Position numbers and translations under genes: made by a program. Positions 1-10,497 of a stretch of DNA of 64,000 bases are shown here, in pieces (the first letter of the stretch is position 1; each line of letters starts with the position of its first letter). This DNA comes from Chitinophagales bacterium (lineage in GTDB: Bacteria; Bacteroidota; Bacteroidia; Chitinophagales; Saprospiraceae): NCBI GenBank assembly GCA_022360175.1, contig JAKSDI010000202.1, positions 28,010 through 92,009 on the forward strand, in the 5' to 3' direction. Under the pieces are notes generated by a model that saw nothing but the letters and a program-made list of their open reading frames with translations, was not told the DNA's origin and made no database searches.

Positions 1-119
1 TAATCAAAGGTGGGATTGCTATTAGGATTAATTAGCAAAGTATCATTCAATCCACAGGGCTGGGCTAATGCCCATACTGCTCCGCACGATAATAGCCAAA
101 GAAGTAGGATTCGCTTCAT
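1..119 (-). CDS. Secreted protein, N-terminal fragment (runs off the window start)
   Basis: An open minus-strand frame starts at the ATG at 119-117 and continues past base 1. The first 20 residues (MKRILLLWLLSCGAVWALAQ) are a clear signal peptide: two basic residues, a Leu/Trp-rich core and an AxAQ-like cleavage site. The mature part begins PCGLNDTLLINPNSNPTFD. Such beginnings are common in large exported Saprospiraceae proteins, but only about 39 codons are visible and the function cannot be stated. Confidence 0.6.
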   Translation of the reverse strand, partial: MKRILLLWLLSCGAVWALAQPCGLNDTLLINPNSNPTFD

Positions 120-413
120 AAATATGTTCTTGGGATGGTGCTGATCATTTCAGCACGTCAAAATTACGGACTATTCTCTAAAATGAAGATGTAAATAGGG
201 TATTATCCTTGGATGGTAAAGACAATATAGGCATTTTTTGAACATAATGATATATTCTTACTATGTCTGATACCGTTAAAGTTTTCCACTTTAACAAAAC
301 TGCAAATGGCCTATAGAAGCTTTATTAAGTGATATAAATAATTCTCTGGGAGTTATTGGAGGAAGTTTTATAGTCCCAATGCACTTCCTCCCTTGTTTTA
401 TGTAATAAGCTCT
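120..413. other. AT-rich intergenic region with one hairpin
   Basis: This gap lies between the partial secreted-protein gene and the end of the next minus-strand gene. It holds a hairpin with arms GGAGGAAGT (358-366) and ACTTCCTCC (383-391), just past the stop of the gene ending at 414. On the minus strand no U-run follows the stem, so a terminator role is only possible. No coding sequence was recognised. Confidence 0.4.
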
Positions 414-2063
414 TTATTTTTTCACCACACTACCGCTACCTATAAGGGCTCCACTTTGAGTAGCCGACCAGTAATAAAGCCCTGTGGTTAAATCCGTAAG
501 GTCCAATTCAATATTCTCTGTATTGAGATTATCTATTGTCAACTCTTGCACCAATGAACCAAGGCTAGAGAAAAGTTTGAGCTGAACTTCGGATTTGTTT
601 TTAAGCTTTGGCAATTCAATATACAGTATATCCCTTGTAGGATTGGGATAAGATTTAAAAGACCATTCATCAACTAGGTTTGCTGGAATATCTGTAAGCG
701 TAGGAGAAAGTTCCGCAACAAAGTTACCGCCCGGCGTAATGTATTCTCCATTGAATAGCCCATCATCAAGGATTATCCCCCCAACCAGAACCTGATCTTC
801 TTCATTGATAGATATACTATTGGCTACGAGGTCTATATATTCCTGTTCTGGACCATAATAAGAGGGAATATCTACTACCCAATGCGCCTGGCCATCATCA
901 GCACGGAATCCTGCTGTGAATCCATAAAAGGTGCTATTATTACCACTATATGGGGAAATTAAGTCATCAAAATGAATTTGATTACGATACGTCCCTGCTA
1001 TTCCAACTAAATTACTATTTACAGCTATTTTTTTCGGATAAAGACTTCCTGTTTCTCCAGAAAATTTTGCGTATAAAGGATTCCCATCAATATCATATTT
1101 GACGATGAAACCTATGGAATGATAGGTATCTGATTCTAAAACAATATCATCACTAATAATTAAAGATTGGCCAGCATAACCTGTTGCATAAAAATATCCT
1201 TCATGATCCTGTTCTATATCTGTCAATATACCACCTGATGCCTGCTTTATCCAAAGCAACTGCCCATCCGTATCTATTTTAGCCAGAAAAATATTCCGAC
1301 CTTCATTTGTTATTATTAACTGTCCTGCCAAGGAAACGTTTCCTCCCCAGGCACTACCTCCTATTATCATGCTATTATCGGGTAATGCCGTTATCCCTGT
1401 AATCTCACTGAAGCCTTCATCGCCTGATTGATGCGTCATCCATTCTACTTGTCCAAGGCTGTCAAAAACAGCGACAAAAGCATGCTGTGGATGATTTACT
1501 CCCTGATCAGGAAATGTAAAAGTGCTGTCCTCCATTGTAAACTGATGTCGAAAATATCCACTTACTGCCAGCTTATTCCCGGGCAGCGCAGCTATATCTT
1601 CGATCCTTCTAGCACTAAATGTATGGGCCCATTTAAATTCTCCGTTCAATGAATATCGAGCGATAAAGTTAGCTTCACCATCAGCTATCAAAACAGTATC
1701 TCCTATATGTACAACATCAGTAAAGCGCCCTCCACAAAGTAAATCACCATTTTCAAGCGAAGTTACTCTGGTTAATAAACTAATATCAACTGATGGACCG
1801 CAATCAATCGCCCATTTAAAGGTATTGTCTGGATTATATACCATCAGAAAACCAGTCAAAGTATTTTCAGTACTCCATTTCTCATGTTCAAAATCATACC
1901 AGACATTGCCAACTATTGCCCAACCTCCATCCTGGGTATGTGTCATGTCTAATAATTGACTACCCCACGGGGCACCAATTCCTTTTACCCAAGACCAATC
2001 CTGAGCTATTAATAAAAAAGGGAAGAGTACGCATAGAGTAATAAGATTAAAATTCTTTTTCAT
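414..2063 (-). CDS. Exported beta-propeller-like protein with T9SS type A sorting domain
   Basis: I place the start at the ATG at 2063, giving MKKNFNLITLCVLFPFLLIAQ, a good signal peptide; an ATG-equivalent frame extends 12 codons further upstream but would bury it. The central region has repeated strands of the type 'G-x-F..D-x-x-x-W....G', as in bacterial outer-membrane propeller repeats (for example SLNGEFKWAHTF and DSLGQVEWMTHQ). The last 80 or so residues begin with SYPNPTRDILYIELP and end GSGSVVKK, a typical Por-secretion (T9SS type A) C-terminal domain. It is expected to be exported through T9SS and attached to the cell surface or released. The binding function is unknown. Confidence 0.85.
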   Translation of the reverse strand: MKKNFNLITLCVLFPFLLIAQDWSWVKGIGAPWGSQLLDMTHTQDGGWAIVGNVWYDFEHEKWSTENTLTGFLMVYNPDNTFKWAIDCGPSVDISLLTRVTSLENGDLLCGGRFTDVVHIGDTVLIADGEANFIARYSLNGEFKWAHTFSARRIEDIAALPGNKLAVSGYFRHQFTMEDSTFTFPDQGVNHPQHAFVAVFDSLGQVEWMTHQSGDEGFSEITGITALPDNSMIIGGSAWGGNVSLAGQLIITNEGRNIFLAKIDTDGQLLWIKQASGGILTDIEQDHEGYFYATGYAGQSLIISDDIVLESDTYHSIGFIVKYDIDGNPLYAKFSGETGSLYPKKIAVNSNLVGIAGTYRNQIHFDDLISPYSGNNSTFYGFTAGFRADDGQAHWVVDIPSYYGPEQEYIDLVANSISINEEDQVLVGGIILDDGLFNGEYITPGGNFVAELSPTLTDIPANLVDEWSFKSYPNPTRDILYIELPKLKNKSEVQLKLFSSLGSLVQELTIDNLNTENIELDLTDLTTGLYYWSATQSGALIGSGSVVKK

Positions 2064-2115
2064 GATGTATATATTAATATGTGAGAAAACGCTATTCACC
2101 TATCATCAAAAGAAA

Positions 2116-2144
2116 CTGGGTTGCAGTGACCAACTGCAACCCAG
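2116..2144 (-). terminator. Intrinsic terminator after the giant surface-protein gene
   Basis: Perfect 12-bp stem CTGGGTTGCAGT / ACTGCAACCCAG with a 5-nt loop. On the minus strand it is followed by TTTCTTTT. It lies 31 bp past the stop of the gene ending at 2175 and before the start of the next gene at 2063. Confidence 0.75.
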
Positions 2145-2174
2145 AAATCCACGTTTTGATTAATTACTCTTTTC

Positions 2175-5100
2175 TTATCGCAGCAAGGTCACATCTCCTT
2201 TAAACAGGATGACCTCTCCATCTTCAAATTCTATTTCAGCATAATAAACAAATACAGACGCATCCATTAATTTTCCGCGATGAGTACCATCCCAACCATA
2301 ATTAGGGTCATTGGGCTGGAAGTTATCCGCGGAGAAAAGTTCTTCGCCCCAGCGGCTAAATATGCTGAACTTTTTCACTTCTACAATGCCTGCTCCTCCT
2401 TGTATGTAGAAGATGTCATTACGGCCATCATCATTAGGAGAGAAAACATTCGGAACAAATACTGGACGGTTCTTTTCTACTATGATTGTAAGATCATCGC
2501 TATCACTACAACCATTATCATCTATTATAGTCACAGAAAATGAGGAAGTAATAGCCGGGCTCACCCATGCTGATGAAGCATTATTGCTATCAAATCCAAT
2601 ACTATCTGGTTGCCACATAATAGTATCAAGCGACAGGCCTGGATTGTATACCGCACTCAACAATATACTATCTCCCAACTGAATGACATTCTCGCCTTCC
2701 AGATTTGTAGTTAAGGTCACAACTACTTCATCTGGTTGTTGCATATCCAACATCACCTGTGAAATACACCCATTCGCATCCTGTACAACGATATCGTAGC
2801 TATTGGCCGTCAGGTTGAAGAATTGGGTTTGATCTGCAAATGCTCCTCCGTTAAAGGAAACCTGATACGGTGCCTGGCCTCCATTGAAGTTAGACAATGT
2901 AATAGCACCATCCTCTGCTTCAAAGCAGCTGATTTCACTCAGTGCTGTCTCGAAGGTTGGTACTTCCAGATTAGCATCTACACTCACTTCATCTGTTGAG
3001 GTACAGCCAAAAGAGCTTGTAGCAGTCAACTGATAGGTACCAGGTTGCCCAACATCAATAAACTGATTAGTAGGATCAGTAATGATTATGGTATCTCCTG
3101 CAGTCCATAGGTAAGATACACCTGTAGATGCATTGCTTCCTAATGTAACCATACCCATATTACAGGTCAACTCCATATCATCCCCTGCTGCTGCAATTGG
3201 CAATGGATGTATGGTAATTTCAACAGTAGCTTCATCTGTAGGACAGACGCCACCAGCTCCAACTGTATAGGTAAAGCTATAGGTACCGGCTTGTTGATTT
3301 AAGGCAGAAAAAGTACCAGCAGTGCTATTAAAAGCACCTCCTGTTGAAGGTGTTGCACTCGTTTCTGTCCAGACGCCACCAATACTTGCTCCAGTGAGTA
3401 ATGCATTCAAATCAAATAAAGAATCTAATGCTTCACAAAGTTCGTTTGCAGTAGCCGGAATACCTGCTGATTGAGGCTCTTCCACTGTAATTGACAAGGT
3501 ATTGTTGCCACCATAAATACAATCTGATAATTGTATATTGGTAATAGAGACAATTTCAACATCTGTACTCTCATCCAGGGCCACTACTATATCTGTTGAG
3601 CCAAGTGGGAATTCATCTGTAAATGTATCACCATTGAGGCTATATACAACGGTATAAGGACCTGAATTATCTGATGTTATTTCCAGGCTAATGTTAGCGT
3701 TATCTCCGCTACAAATAAGTGACGGACCACTTAACATAGCTGTAAGAGGAGGACAATCTTGTGCTATACAATTAGCAGTATTAGAACTATTGCCACAAGC
3801 ACCGTCTCCAATAGCAATAACTTCAATTTCTACCGCATCTCCTGGAGCTAATCCTTCTACCAAATAGGTAGTACCACTCAAGGTACCTGAAGCTCCCTGC
3901 AAGACGACTACCTGATAGTCTGTTGCTCCTGCTACAGCATCCCAGGTAAACAGAATAGATGAGCTTGTAGTTTCACAGTTTATCATAGGAGCTTCCAAAG
4001 GAGCTTCTACTTCGACTGACTGGCTTACTTCTTCAGAACTACATCCATTTTCTACTACTATGAGGCTGATATTGTAACTACCAGCGGCTGTCCAACTAAG
4101 CTCATGTGGCCCCTGGCCTGTTCCTGGATTTGCCATGCCTCCATCAAACGACCAGTTATAATCAGCATCAAAAGCAGCGCCTCCGGTATACGTAACCGTA
4201 GCCGTGTTGTCCAAACAAATAGGGCTTTCAACTGTAAAGCTTGCGTCTGGCACAGCATGCACTGTAACCATAGTATTTTCATTAAAAATACAAACTCCCT
4301 CCACATACTCTACGTTAATCGTATAAGTGCCGGGAGGTACTGTGCTAGGGTCATAAGTATCCCCTACTACACCAGGGCCTGTCCATGTATATGTCCCACT
4401 ACCATCGCCACCCATAGCCGTAGCAGAAAGCGGAACAGGCATTCCATCTTCGCACAAATCATCAATCGGGTCAATTTCGATCGTCACCTCTGGGCAATCC
4501 TGAGCGATACAAGCCTGACTGGACATAACATCTCCACAAGGACTATCATTCTGTGCAATCACCTGAATAGTTACCTCATCTCCTGGGTTTAAACCTGTAA
4601 TACTATAGGTAGTACCACTTAGCGTACCCGCAGGACCTGTAACATCTATGACTTCATAGCCCGTAGCTCCTGCCACTGGGTCCCAACTAAAGATAATGGA
4701 AGTATTATCCGTTTCGCAATCTATTACAGGAGGGATCAATGGTTCGTCTACCTGTACTGTTTGAGTAAACAATTCAGAAGCACATTCATTTTCTGTTACG
4801 GTCAAACTGATGGTATAAGTACCAGGCATATCCCAGGATAACTGATGAGGGCCTGCTCCTGTACCAGGGTTCACATTGGCTCCATCAAAATCCCAACTAT
4901 ACGTAGCATCTATACTTGCACTACCGGTATAAGCTGCTGTTGCTATCTGGTCCAGACAGATATTATCTTCTACCGTAAAATCAGCCGTTGGCTGTTCATT
5001 TAGTACAATATCGCGGCTAGCAGTATAAGTACAGTTATTCTCCTGATAAGTATAGGTAACACTTACTGGGCTAGAGGCCGGAATCGTTGGATCAAAAGTG

Positions 5101-8100
5101 CCCAATACAGGATCTATTACTCCTATGCCAGACCACGTCCCTGTTCCCATTCCATTATCACCATTAAGGGTAGCTGTCAATACGATATTCATCACATTAG
5201 CATCCAAGCAAATTGGAGGCACGCTATCAATACTCACTTCTACCATTGGGCAATCTGCCGCTACACAGCTCATGCTGGATATGCTATTTCCACAAGGCCC
5301 TGTACCAATCGCCTCTATCTGTATTTCTACCATTTCGCCAGGATCAAGACCTTCAACCAGATAAGTATTCCCTGTTTGTGTGCCACTTGGGCCTTGCAAA
5401 ACAGTCACCACATAATCTACAGCTCCAGCTACATCCATCCAGCTAAACTCAATAGAGAAAGTAGTTGGATCACATGTAATTACAGGTTCAGCCAACAGCG
5501 TATCAACAAAGACCTGTAGGGATACTTCCTCTGAAGCACAATCATTCTCTGTCACTGTCAGGCTTACGGTTTTATCTCCACCATCAGGCCAGCTCACTTC
5601 ATGAGGGCCAGCTCCTGTACCTGGATCAGCACTTCCACCTCCAAAGTCCCAGGAATAATCGGCTCCCTGTCCTGCAGAGCCCGTATAGGTTATTGTACTT
5701 GTTGAATTTATACAGATGCTATCATCTACTGTAAAGGTAGCTGTTGGTTGTTCATTAATTACAATTTCCCTACTAGCACTATAAGAGCAGTTACCCTCCT
5801 GATAAGTATAGGTAACCAGCGTAATTCCAGGAACAGGAATCGTCGGATCGAAAGTTCCCAGTGCCATATCCGTGATGCCAGTTCCAGACCAAGTTCCAGT
5901 ACCCGTACCATTATCTCCCATCAAAACAGCAGTCAATTGTATCGACATTACACTTGCATCCAGACAAATTGGAGCAACCGAATCTATACTTACACTTACC
6001 ATTGGGCAATCTTCTGCTATACAACTGGCGGTAGCCATACTGTTTCCACAAGGCCCTGTACCAATCGCTTCTACCTGTATTTCTGACACATCCCCCGGGC
6101 TCAGGCCTGTTACTAAATAGGAGTTACCAGTTTGTACACCTGCAGGACCCTGTATCACTGTAATCATATAATCTACGGCTCCATTCACATCCATCCAGGT
6201 GAATTCAATGGAAGAAGTAGTTGTATTACAGTTTATAACAGGCGCAGCCATTGGGTTTTCTACTGTTACATTCTGCGTAAATATTTCTGAAGTACATCCA
6301 TTTTCCTCTACTATGAGACTGATAGTTTTATCTCCGGCAGTATTCCAACTTACCTCATGAGGGCCAACTCCAGTACCTGGATCCGCTATACCTCCATTAA
6401 ATGTCCAGGTATAATTAGCAGCGGCATCAGCTGTTCCTGCATAAGTAATGGTAATCGTATCATTGATACATATGGTGGTTTCACTTAGCGTGAAATCGGC
6501 GGTTGGTGTATCAAATACATTCACCATAAGTGTATCACTCCCCGAGCAAGGCCCTTCAGTATAGGTATATATAATCTCATGACTTCCAGCACCTGCCATT
6601 ATAGGATCAAAAACGCCTAAGGTATCATTAACGATTCCTGTACCTGCCCATATGCCTGATCCGTTTCCAGCACCTCCGTTGACATTTACCGAAAGGGTAT
6701 CTGGTGCATTACTGCCATCCAGGCAAATGTCGGCAATGCTGGTAATTGATATTATATAGTCAGGACAAGGATCAGCAATACAAGTAAATACAGTGCTAAC
6801 ATCCGAGCAAGGCCCTGCATCTATAGCAGTCACTTCAATGGTTACAGTATCTTCCGGCATTAGATTTTCCACCAGGAAGCTGGTACCATTTAACATCCCT
6901 GTTTGTCCCGTAAGGACTGTTACATCATATCCAGCAGCTCCAACTACAGCATTCCAGACAAATTCAACGGAAGTTGTACTTGTTTGCCCACAACTCACCA
7001 CGGGCGGCGTAAGTGGCGCCAACACAGTAACTGTATCCAGATATACCTCTGATGGACATCCGTTTTCTGTTACAGTTAATGCAACTATTTTATTTCCACT
7101 GGTATTCCAGCTAACCGACTGTGGTCCTTGCCCACTACCTGGATCGGCCATACCGCCATTAAAATTCCAGGTATAATTGGCAGAAGTATCAGCTGAACCT
7201 GTATAATTAATCATTAAGGTATCTCCCAAACAAATAGTATCTAAGGAGAAAGCAAAATCGGCAGACGGAGTCAGATAAACTTCAATGGTCATTGTATCCA
7301 GGAATACACAATCTCCTTCCTGATAAGCTACTATAATCTCATGGAAGCCTGTGTCTGCTACCGCAGGATCAAATATTCCTAATAAGGTATCTATGATTCC
7401 AGGGCCAGACCAGCTTGTATCTCCATCCATCATAGCGCCAGCAATAGTTACAGAGAGGGTATCTGGTAAATTACTACCATCCAGACAATGGGTTGCTACT
7501 CCAGAAGCTGTCACATCTACTGGCACACAATCCTGCGAAGTACAAGTAAATTGTGCAGAAGCATCTGGACAACTATTAGAGCTAAGAGCCGCTACGGTGA
7601 TGGTCACTGCCTGTCCAGGAGAAAGGCCATTCACAGTATATGAAGTGCCATTCAAGGTTCCCATCGGCCCATTGTTTACTGTAACGTCATATCCAGTTGC
7701 TCCAGCTACCGGATTCCATTCAAATACTACAGAGTTAGGTGTAATATCTCCGCAGCTAATCTCTGGTGCTTCTATTGGACTTTCCACTACTACTGAAACG
7801 CTTGCTGTATTTTGACACCCGTTTCCATCTGTCACTACTACTTCATAGATAGTCGAACTAGTTGGATTAACGGTAATCGTTTGACCAGGAGATTCTCCCT
7901 GCCAATCGTAAAAATCTCCTCCTGTAGCTGAAAGCGTGACCTCTTCACCTGCACACACTACATCGGGCATAGCCGAAGCAGAGACCGTAGGAGGTGCGTT
8001 AACATTAACAAAGTGAACAGCATCTCCTACACAACCAAATTGATCTGTAGCAGTTACTGAAAATTCGGCTACAGGGCCGGCTCCTATTGTGGCTCCAACT

Positions 8101-10043
8101 ACTGATCCACTTTGTGGACCATCAGGTGTCGTCCAATCATAAGTAACAGCCCCTACCGCATTTAAGGTTATGAGTGCCCCTTCACATGCTTCAGCAGGCC
8201 CAACAATTTCTACCTCTGGTAATTGGTGTACAAGAATATCTACTGTTTCAGTAGCTGTACATCCTTCTGCAGTTTGTATATCTACGGTATAAGTAACTAC
8301 TTGTGTACCTAATACATCCGGGGCTAAAACCTGAATAGTTTGCCCAACTCCAGCTGCTCCCCAATCATAAAAATCTCCACCGGTGGCTGAAAGAGTAATG
8401 AGATCACCAGTACAGACCTCAACGGGATTACCCTGAGCAGATGTGCTTACTGGTACATAGCCAACCACTACTGAAGCCGGAACCGCCGGACAGCCATCTA
8501 CAGTAACTTCCAGCGTATATTCTCCCTCCAGGAATACCTGAGGGTTTTGGTTAGAATAAGTGGCACCACTAGGCCCTGTCCATAAATACTGAACATCAGC
8601 GCCACCAGGTATTACATCTCCCATTAATTGAATAGCATCACCAGGACAAGGCATATCTCCTGTGGCTAGAGCTGTTGGAGGGAACCCATCATCTATAGTT
8701 ACAAAGGTAGAACGAGAACAACCAGATAGTGCATTAACTGCCAATACATTATACATCCCTGCTGGCAGCCCTCCCAGTGTTTCCTGTCCGGGCACTCCAT
8801 TCGACTGATAAATAACTCCTCCTGCTGCATCAAAAACAGTATAATTCCAGGGGCCACTTACAATTCCTGCCCCACCTAAAAAAGTAATAGTACCATCTGC
8901 AGCTCCAGGACAAGAGGTTGGAGTACTTGTTGCAATAGGATCGGGATCATCACAACAAGTAGCAGAAGCTAAAAAGTCATAGCTCACCCCTGAATTACAT
9001 CCTACCTGGTTCCAGTTACCCGATTCACCATCTGATAGTGGTTCAATTATAACACTGAGATCCGCTCCATTATCATTAGGAGGGCAATCTAAGACCGTTA
9101 TATACCAACAAAAAGTAAGTGCGGTCGAAGAACTGATATTCTCGCATCCGCCTCCACCGTATCCCCAGTTATTACCAGGATCTCCATCCTGAGCTCCGCC
9201 TCCACAACCAACTCCGGTAGTACCATCATAAGCAAAACCAGGCCCGAAATCATTTCCCGTAGCACAGCTCGTCCAGAAGTCAGTCCATACCCAGCTTCCT
9301 GGATTAGCGGGACAAGATCCAGCTGAAGTATTAGCCCAATCAGGAATCAATGAGAATTCATCCCAGCCAGAACCCAAGGTGATTTGTAAGCCATGGAACC
9401 ATTCCACTGTTCCGGTAAGGTCCCAGTCAGATATAGTATAACAAAACTGCACCTGCGTACCAGAAGCATAGGTACCATTTGCTGGTGGTGGATTTACGGT
9501 TACAAATTGCCCATTTTCAGATGTACATAAAGAACAGTCATTTTCCGATTCAACCGTTAATGTAAAATCTCCCTGATCGTTTAAATCACCCCCTGATATT
9601 AGTAGGTAATAAGTTTGTCCCGGAGTAAGATTGACGCCATCAAGCGTCACTACATTCGTCCCTGGCATTCCTCTTGCACAAGCTATAGCTGTTAGGAATT
9701 GACAGTTTCCTCCGGTGAACACTACAATATTTGGAGTAGATAGTCCACCAGTAATGGTAAATGTCGTTGTATTACCCGTAGCGGTAAACGAATACCAGAC
9801 TTCTGCTGCTGGTCCAGTTGTATTACCTCCAGGGTTACATCCAGAAAAAGTAGGGTACGGAGTTGTAGGTGTAGCACCAATATTCGTACTATTGATGACT
9901 GTATTCACACTTCCTCCAGTTGGGCATGACGGTGGAGTGCTTAACCCAATAGGGGTTGCATTATCACAATCATCATTAGAGGGTTGCGCATAACCCGATA
10001 CACTAAAGATCAAAAAAACCAATAGAGTAAAAATTAACCTCAT
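2175..10043 (-). CDS. Giant cell-surface protein (about 2622 aa) with FN3/PKD tandem modules and gliding-motility-type (T9SS type B) C-terminus
   Basis: The ATG at 10043 gives MRLIFTLLVFLIFSVSGYAQ, a signal peptide; an ATG 16 codons upstream would mask it. After it come a beta-rich domain with 'PAAEVWYSFTATG', a region with many Cys and Gly, a SprB-like repeat, several Ig/PKD-like domains, five tandem FN3 + Cys-linker + PKD modules (see repeat entry), a sixth FN3, another SprB-like repeat (EISCFEAEDGAITLSNF...) and the type B C-terminus (VPNVFSPNDDGRNDIFYI, then FSIFSRWGEELF and a final FKGDVTLLR). Such proteins are exported by T9SS and act as adhesins or gliding-type surface filaments; the ligand is unknown. 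A strong hairpin terminator follows at 2116-2144. Confidence 0.92.
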   Translation of the reverse strand: MRLIFTLLVFLIFSVSGYAQPSNDDCDNATPIGLSTPPSCPTGGSVNTVINSTNIGATPTTPYPTFSGCNPGGNTTGPAAEVWYSFTATGNTTTFTITGGLSTPNIVVFTGGNCQFLTAIACARGMPGTNVVTLDGVNLTPGQTYYLLISGGDLNDQGDFTLTVESENDCSLCTSENGQFVTVNPPPANGTYASGTQVQFCYTISDWDLTGTVEWFHGLQITLGSGWDEFSLIPDWANTSAGSCPANPGSWVWTDFWTSCATGNDFGPGFAYDGTTGVGCGGGAQDGDPGNNWGYGGGGCENISSSTALTFCWYITVLDCPPNDNGADLSVIIEPLSDGESGNWNQVGCNSGVSYDFLASATCCDDPDPIATSTPTSCPGAADGTITFLGGAGIVSGPWNYTVFDAAGGVIYQSNGVPGQETLGGLPAGMYNVLAVNALSGCSRSTFVTIDDGFPPTALATGDMPCPGDAIQLMGDVIPGGADVQYLWTGPSGATYSNQNPQVFLEGEYTLEVTVDGCPAVPASVVVGYVPVSTSAQGNPVEVCTGDLITLSATGGDFYDWGAAGVGQTIQVLAPDVLGTQVVTYTVDIQTAEGCTATETVDILVHQLPEVEIVGPAEACEGALITLNAVGAVTYDWTTPDGPQSGSVVGATIGAGPVAEFSVTATDQFGCVGDAVHFVNVNAPPTVSASAMPDVVCAGEEVTLSATGGDFYDWQGESPGQTITVNPTSSTIYEVVVTDGNGCQNTASVSVVVESPIEAPEISCGDITPNSVVFEWNPVAGATGYDVTVNNGPMGTLNGTSYTVNGLSPGQAVTITVAALSSNSCPDASAQFTCTSQDCVPVDVTASGVATHCLDGSNLPDTLSVTIAGAMMDGDTSWSGPGIIDTLLGIFDPAVADTGFHEIIVAYQEGDCVFLDTMTIEVYLTPSADFAFSLDTICLGDTLMINYTGSADTSANYTWNFNGGMADPGSGQGPQSVSWNTSGNKIVALTVTENGCPSEVYLDTVTVLAPLTPPVVSCGQTSTTSVEFVWNAVVGAAGYDVTVLTGQTGMLNGTSFLVENLMPEDTVTIEVTAIDAGPCSDVSTVFTCIADPCPDYIISITSIADICLDGSNAPDTLSVNVNGGAGNGSGIWAGTGIVNDTLGVFDPIMAGAGSHEIIYTYTEGPCSGSDTLMVNVFDTPTADFTLSETTICINDTITITYAGTADAAANYTWTFNGGIADPGTGVGPHEVSWNTAGDKTISLIVEENGCTSEIFTQNVTVENPMAAPVINCNTTTSSIEFTWMDVNGAVDYMITVIQGPAGVQTGNSYLVTGLSPGDVSEIQVEAIGTGPCGNSMATASCIAEDCPMVSVSIDSVAPICLDASVMSIQLTAVLMGDNGTGTGTWSGTGITDMALGTFDPTIPVPGITLVTYTYQEGNCSYSASREIVINEQPTATFTVDDSICINSTSTITYTGSAGQGADYSWDFGGGSADPGTGAGPHEVSWPDGGDKTVSLTVTENDCASEEVSLQVFVDTLLAEPVITCDPTTFSIEFSWMDVAGAVDYVVTVLQGPSGTQTGNTYLVEGLDPGEMVEIQIEAIGTGPCGNSISSMSCVAADCPMVEVSIDSVPPICLDANVMNIVLTATLNGDNGMGTGTWSGIGVIDPVLGTFDPTIPASSPVSVTYTYQENNCTYTASRDIVLNEQPTADFTVEDNICLDQIATAAYTGSASIDATYSWDFDGANVNPGTGAGPHQLSWDMPGTYTISLTVTENECASELFTQTVQVDEPLIPPVIDCETDNTSIIFSWDPVAGATGYEVIDVTGPAGTLSGTTYSITGLNPGDEVTIQVIAQNDSPCGDVMSSQACIAQDCPEVTIEIDPIDDLCEDGMPVPLSATAMGGDGSGTYTWTGPGVVGDTYDPSTVPPGTYTINVEYVEGVCIFNENTMVTVHAVPDASFTVESPICLDNTATVTYTGGAAFDADYNWSFDGGMANPGTGQGPHELSWTAAGSYNISLIVVENGCSSEEVSQSVEVEAPLEAPMINCETTSSSILFTWDAVAGATDYQVVVLQGASGTLSGTTYLVEGLAPGDAVEIEVIAIGDGACGNSSNTANCIAQDCPPLTAMLSGPSLICSGDNANISLEITSDNSGPYTVVYSLNGDTFTDEFPLGSTDIVVALDESTDVEIVSITNIQLSDCIYGGNNTLSITVEEPQSAGIPATANELCEALDSLFDLNALLTGASIGGVWTETSATPSTGGAFNSTAGTFSALNQQAGTYSFTYTVGAGGVCPTDEATVEITIHPLPIAAAGDDMELTCNMGMVTLGSNASTGVSYLWTAGDTIIITDPTNQFIDVGQPGTYQLTATSSFGCTSTDEVSVDANLEVPTFETALSEISCFEAEDGAITLSNFNGGQAPYQVSFNGGAFADQTQFFNLTANSYDIVVQDANGCISQVMLDMQQPDEVVVTLTTNLEGENVIQLGDSILLSAVYNPGLSLDTIMWQPDSIGFDSNNASSAWVSPAITSSFSVTIIDDNGCSDSDDLTIIVEKNRPVFVPNVFSPNDDGRNDIFYIQGGAGIVEVKKFSIFSRWGEELFSADNFQPNDPNYGWDGTHRGKLMDASVFVYYAEIEFEDGEVILFKGDVTLLR
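4000..7770 (-). repeat. Five tandem coding modules of about 755 bp inside the giant surface-protein gene
   Basis: FN3-like domains whose shared core is 'F.W..VAGA..Y.VTV..G' recur with starts near 7755, 7000, 6240, 5480, 4725 and 3985. Each of the first five is followed by a linker 'C.A.DCP' and 'ICLD.S', and by a PKD-type domain with 'Y.W.F.GG.A.PG.G.GPHE.SW'. The spacing of 740-760 bp is nearly constant. Modules 3 and 4 are the most alike, which suggests recent duplication or gene conversion. Confidence 0.85.
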
Positions 10044-10497
10044 AAGAAATGTATTATTAGATTTGATACATTTCTGAGAAGCGAACATCAATCAAATGTT
10101 GCAATATAAGCGTAAAGGGTAGATGAAGAAATACCTTATCCTTTAACAACTAGTGTGCAATGGATGAGGTACCACGTTAGTTTCAATACAAATAAAAAAT
10201 TGCCTCCTCATTTTTTTTATCACACGAACAATTTTACAGTATCCGTAAAACCAAAACAAGAAAGTATTTAAAATCGGTTTCCAGGTTAAAAAGGGAATTT
10301 TAAAATGCCGCTCTCTCAGAACAAAGTTTTACTAAATACGGAACATAATATTATATCATATCGCCCGTTTTACGAAGCGCAATTTACAATTTTTCCGTCT
10401 AACTGCTGCGTAGAATGGGCCTGCTATTTTTATTTGCAAGATGGCTGACAAATGAATCTCACCATCAGCCATCTTGAATAATGTATTTTATCGTTCC
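10044..10497. other. Intergenic region upstream of the giant gene, with a hairpin near the DUF1080 gene end
   Basis: About 450 bp without a recognisable gene; it must hold the promoter of the giant surface-protein gene, but no convincing -33/-7 pair could be fixed. A 12-bp inverted repeat CAAGATGGCTGA (10437-10448) / TCAGCCATCTTG (10465-10476) lies 22 bp past the stop of the gene ending at 10498. On the minus strand the bases after the stem are A-rich, so it is a doubtful terminator. Confidence 0.45.

Noticed and set aside
4104..4592. 162-codon plus-strand frame inside the giant gene
   Set aside because: No domain, no neighbours on that strand, and the opposite frame encodes clear FN3/PKD repeats.
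6793..7815. Open plus-strand frames of 100-160 codons opposite the giant surface-protein gene
   Set aside because: They are antisense shadows of a repetitive Thr/Val/Gly-rich gene, without start context or domain similarity.
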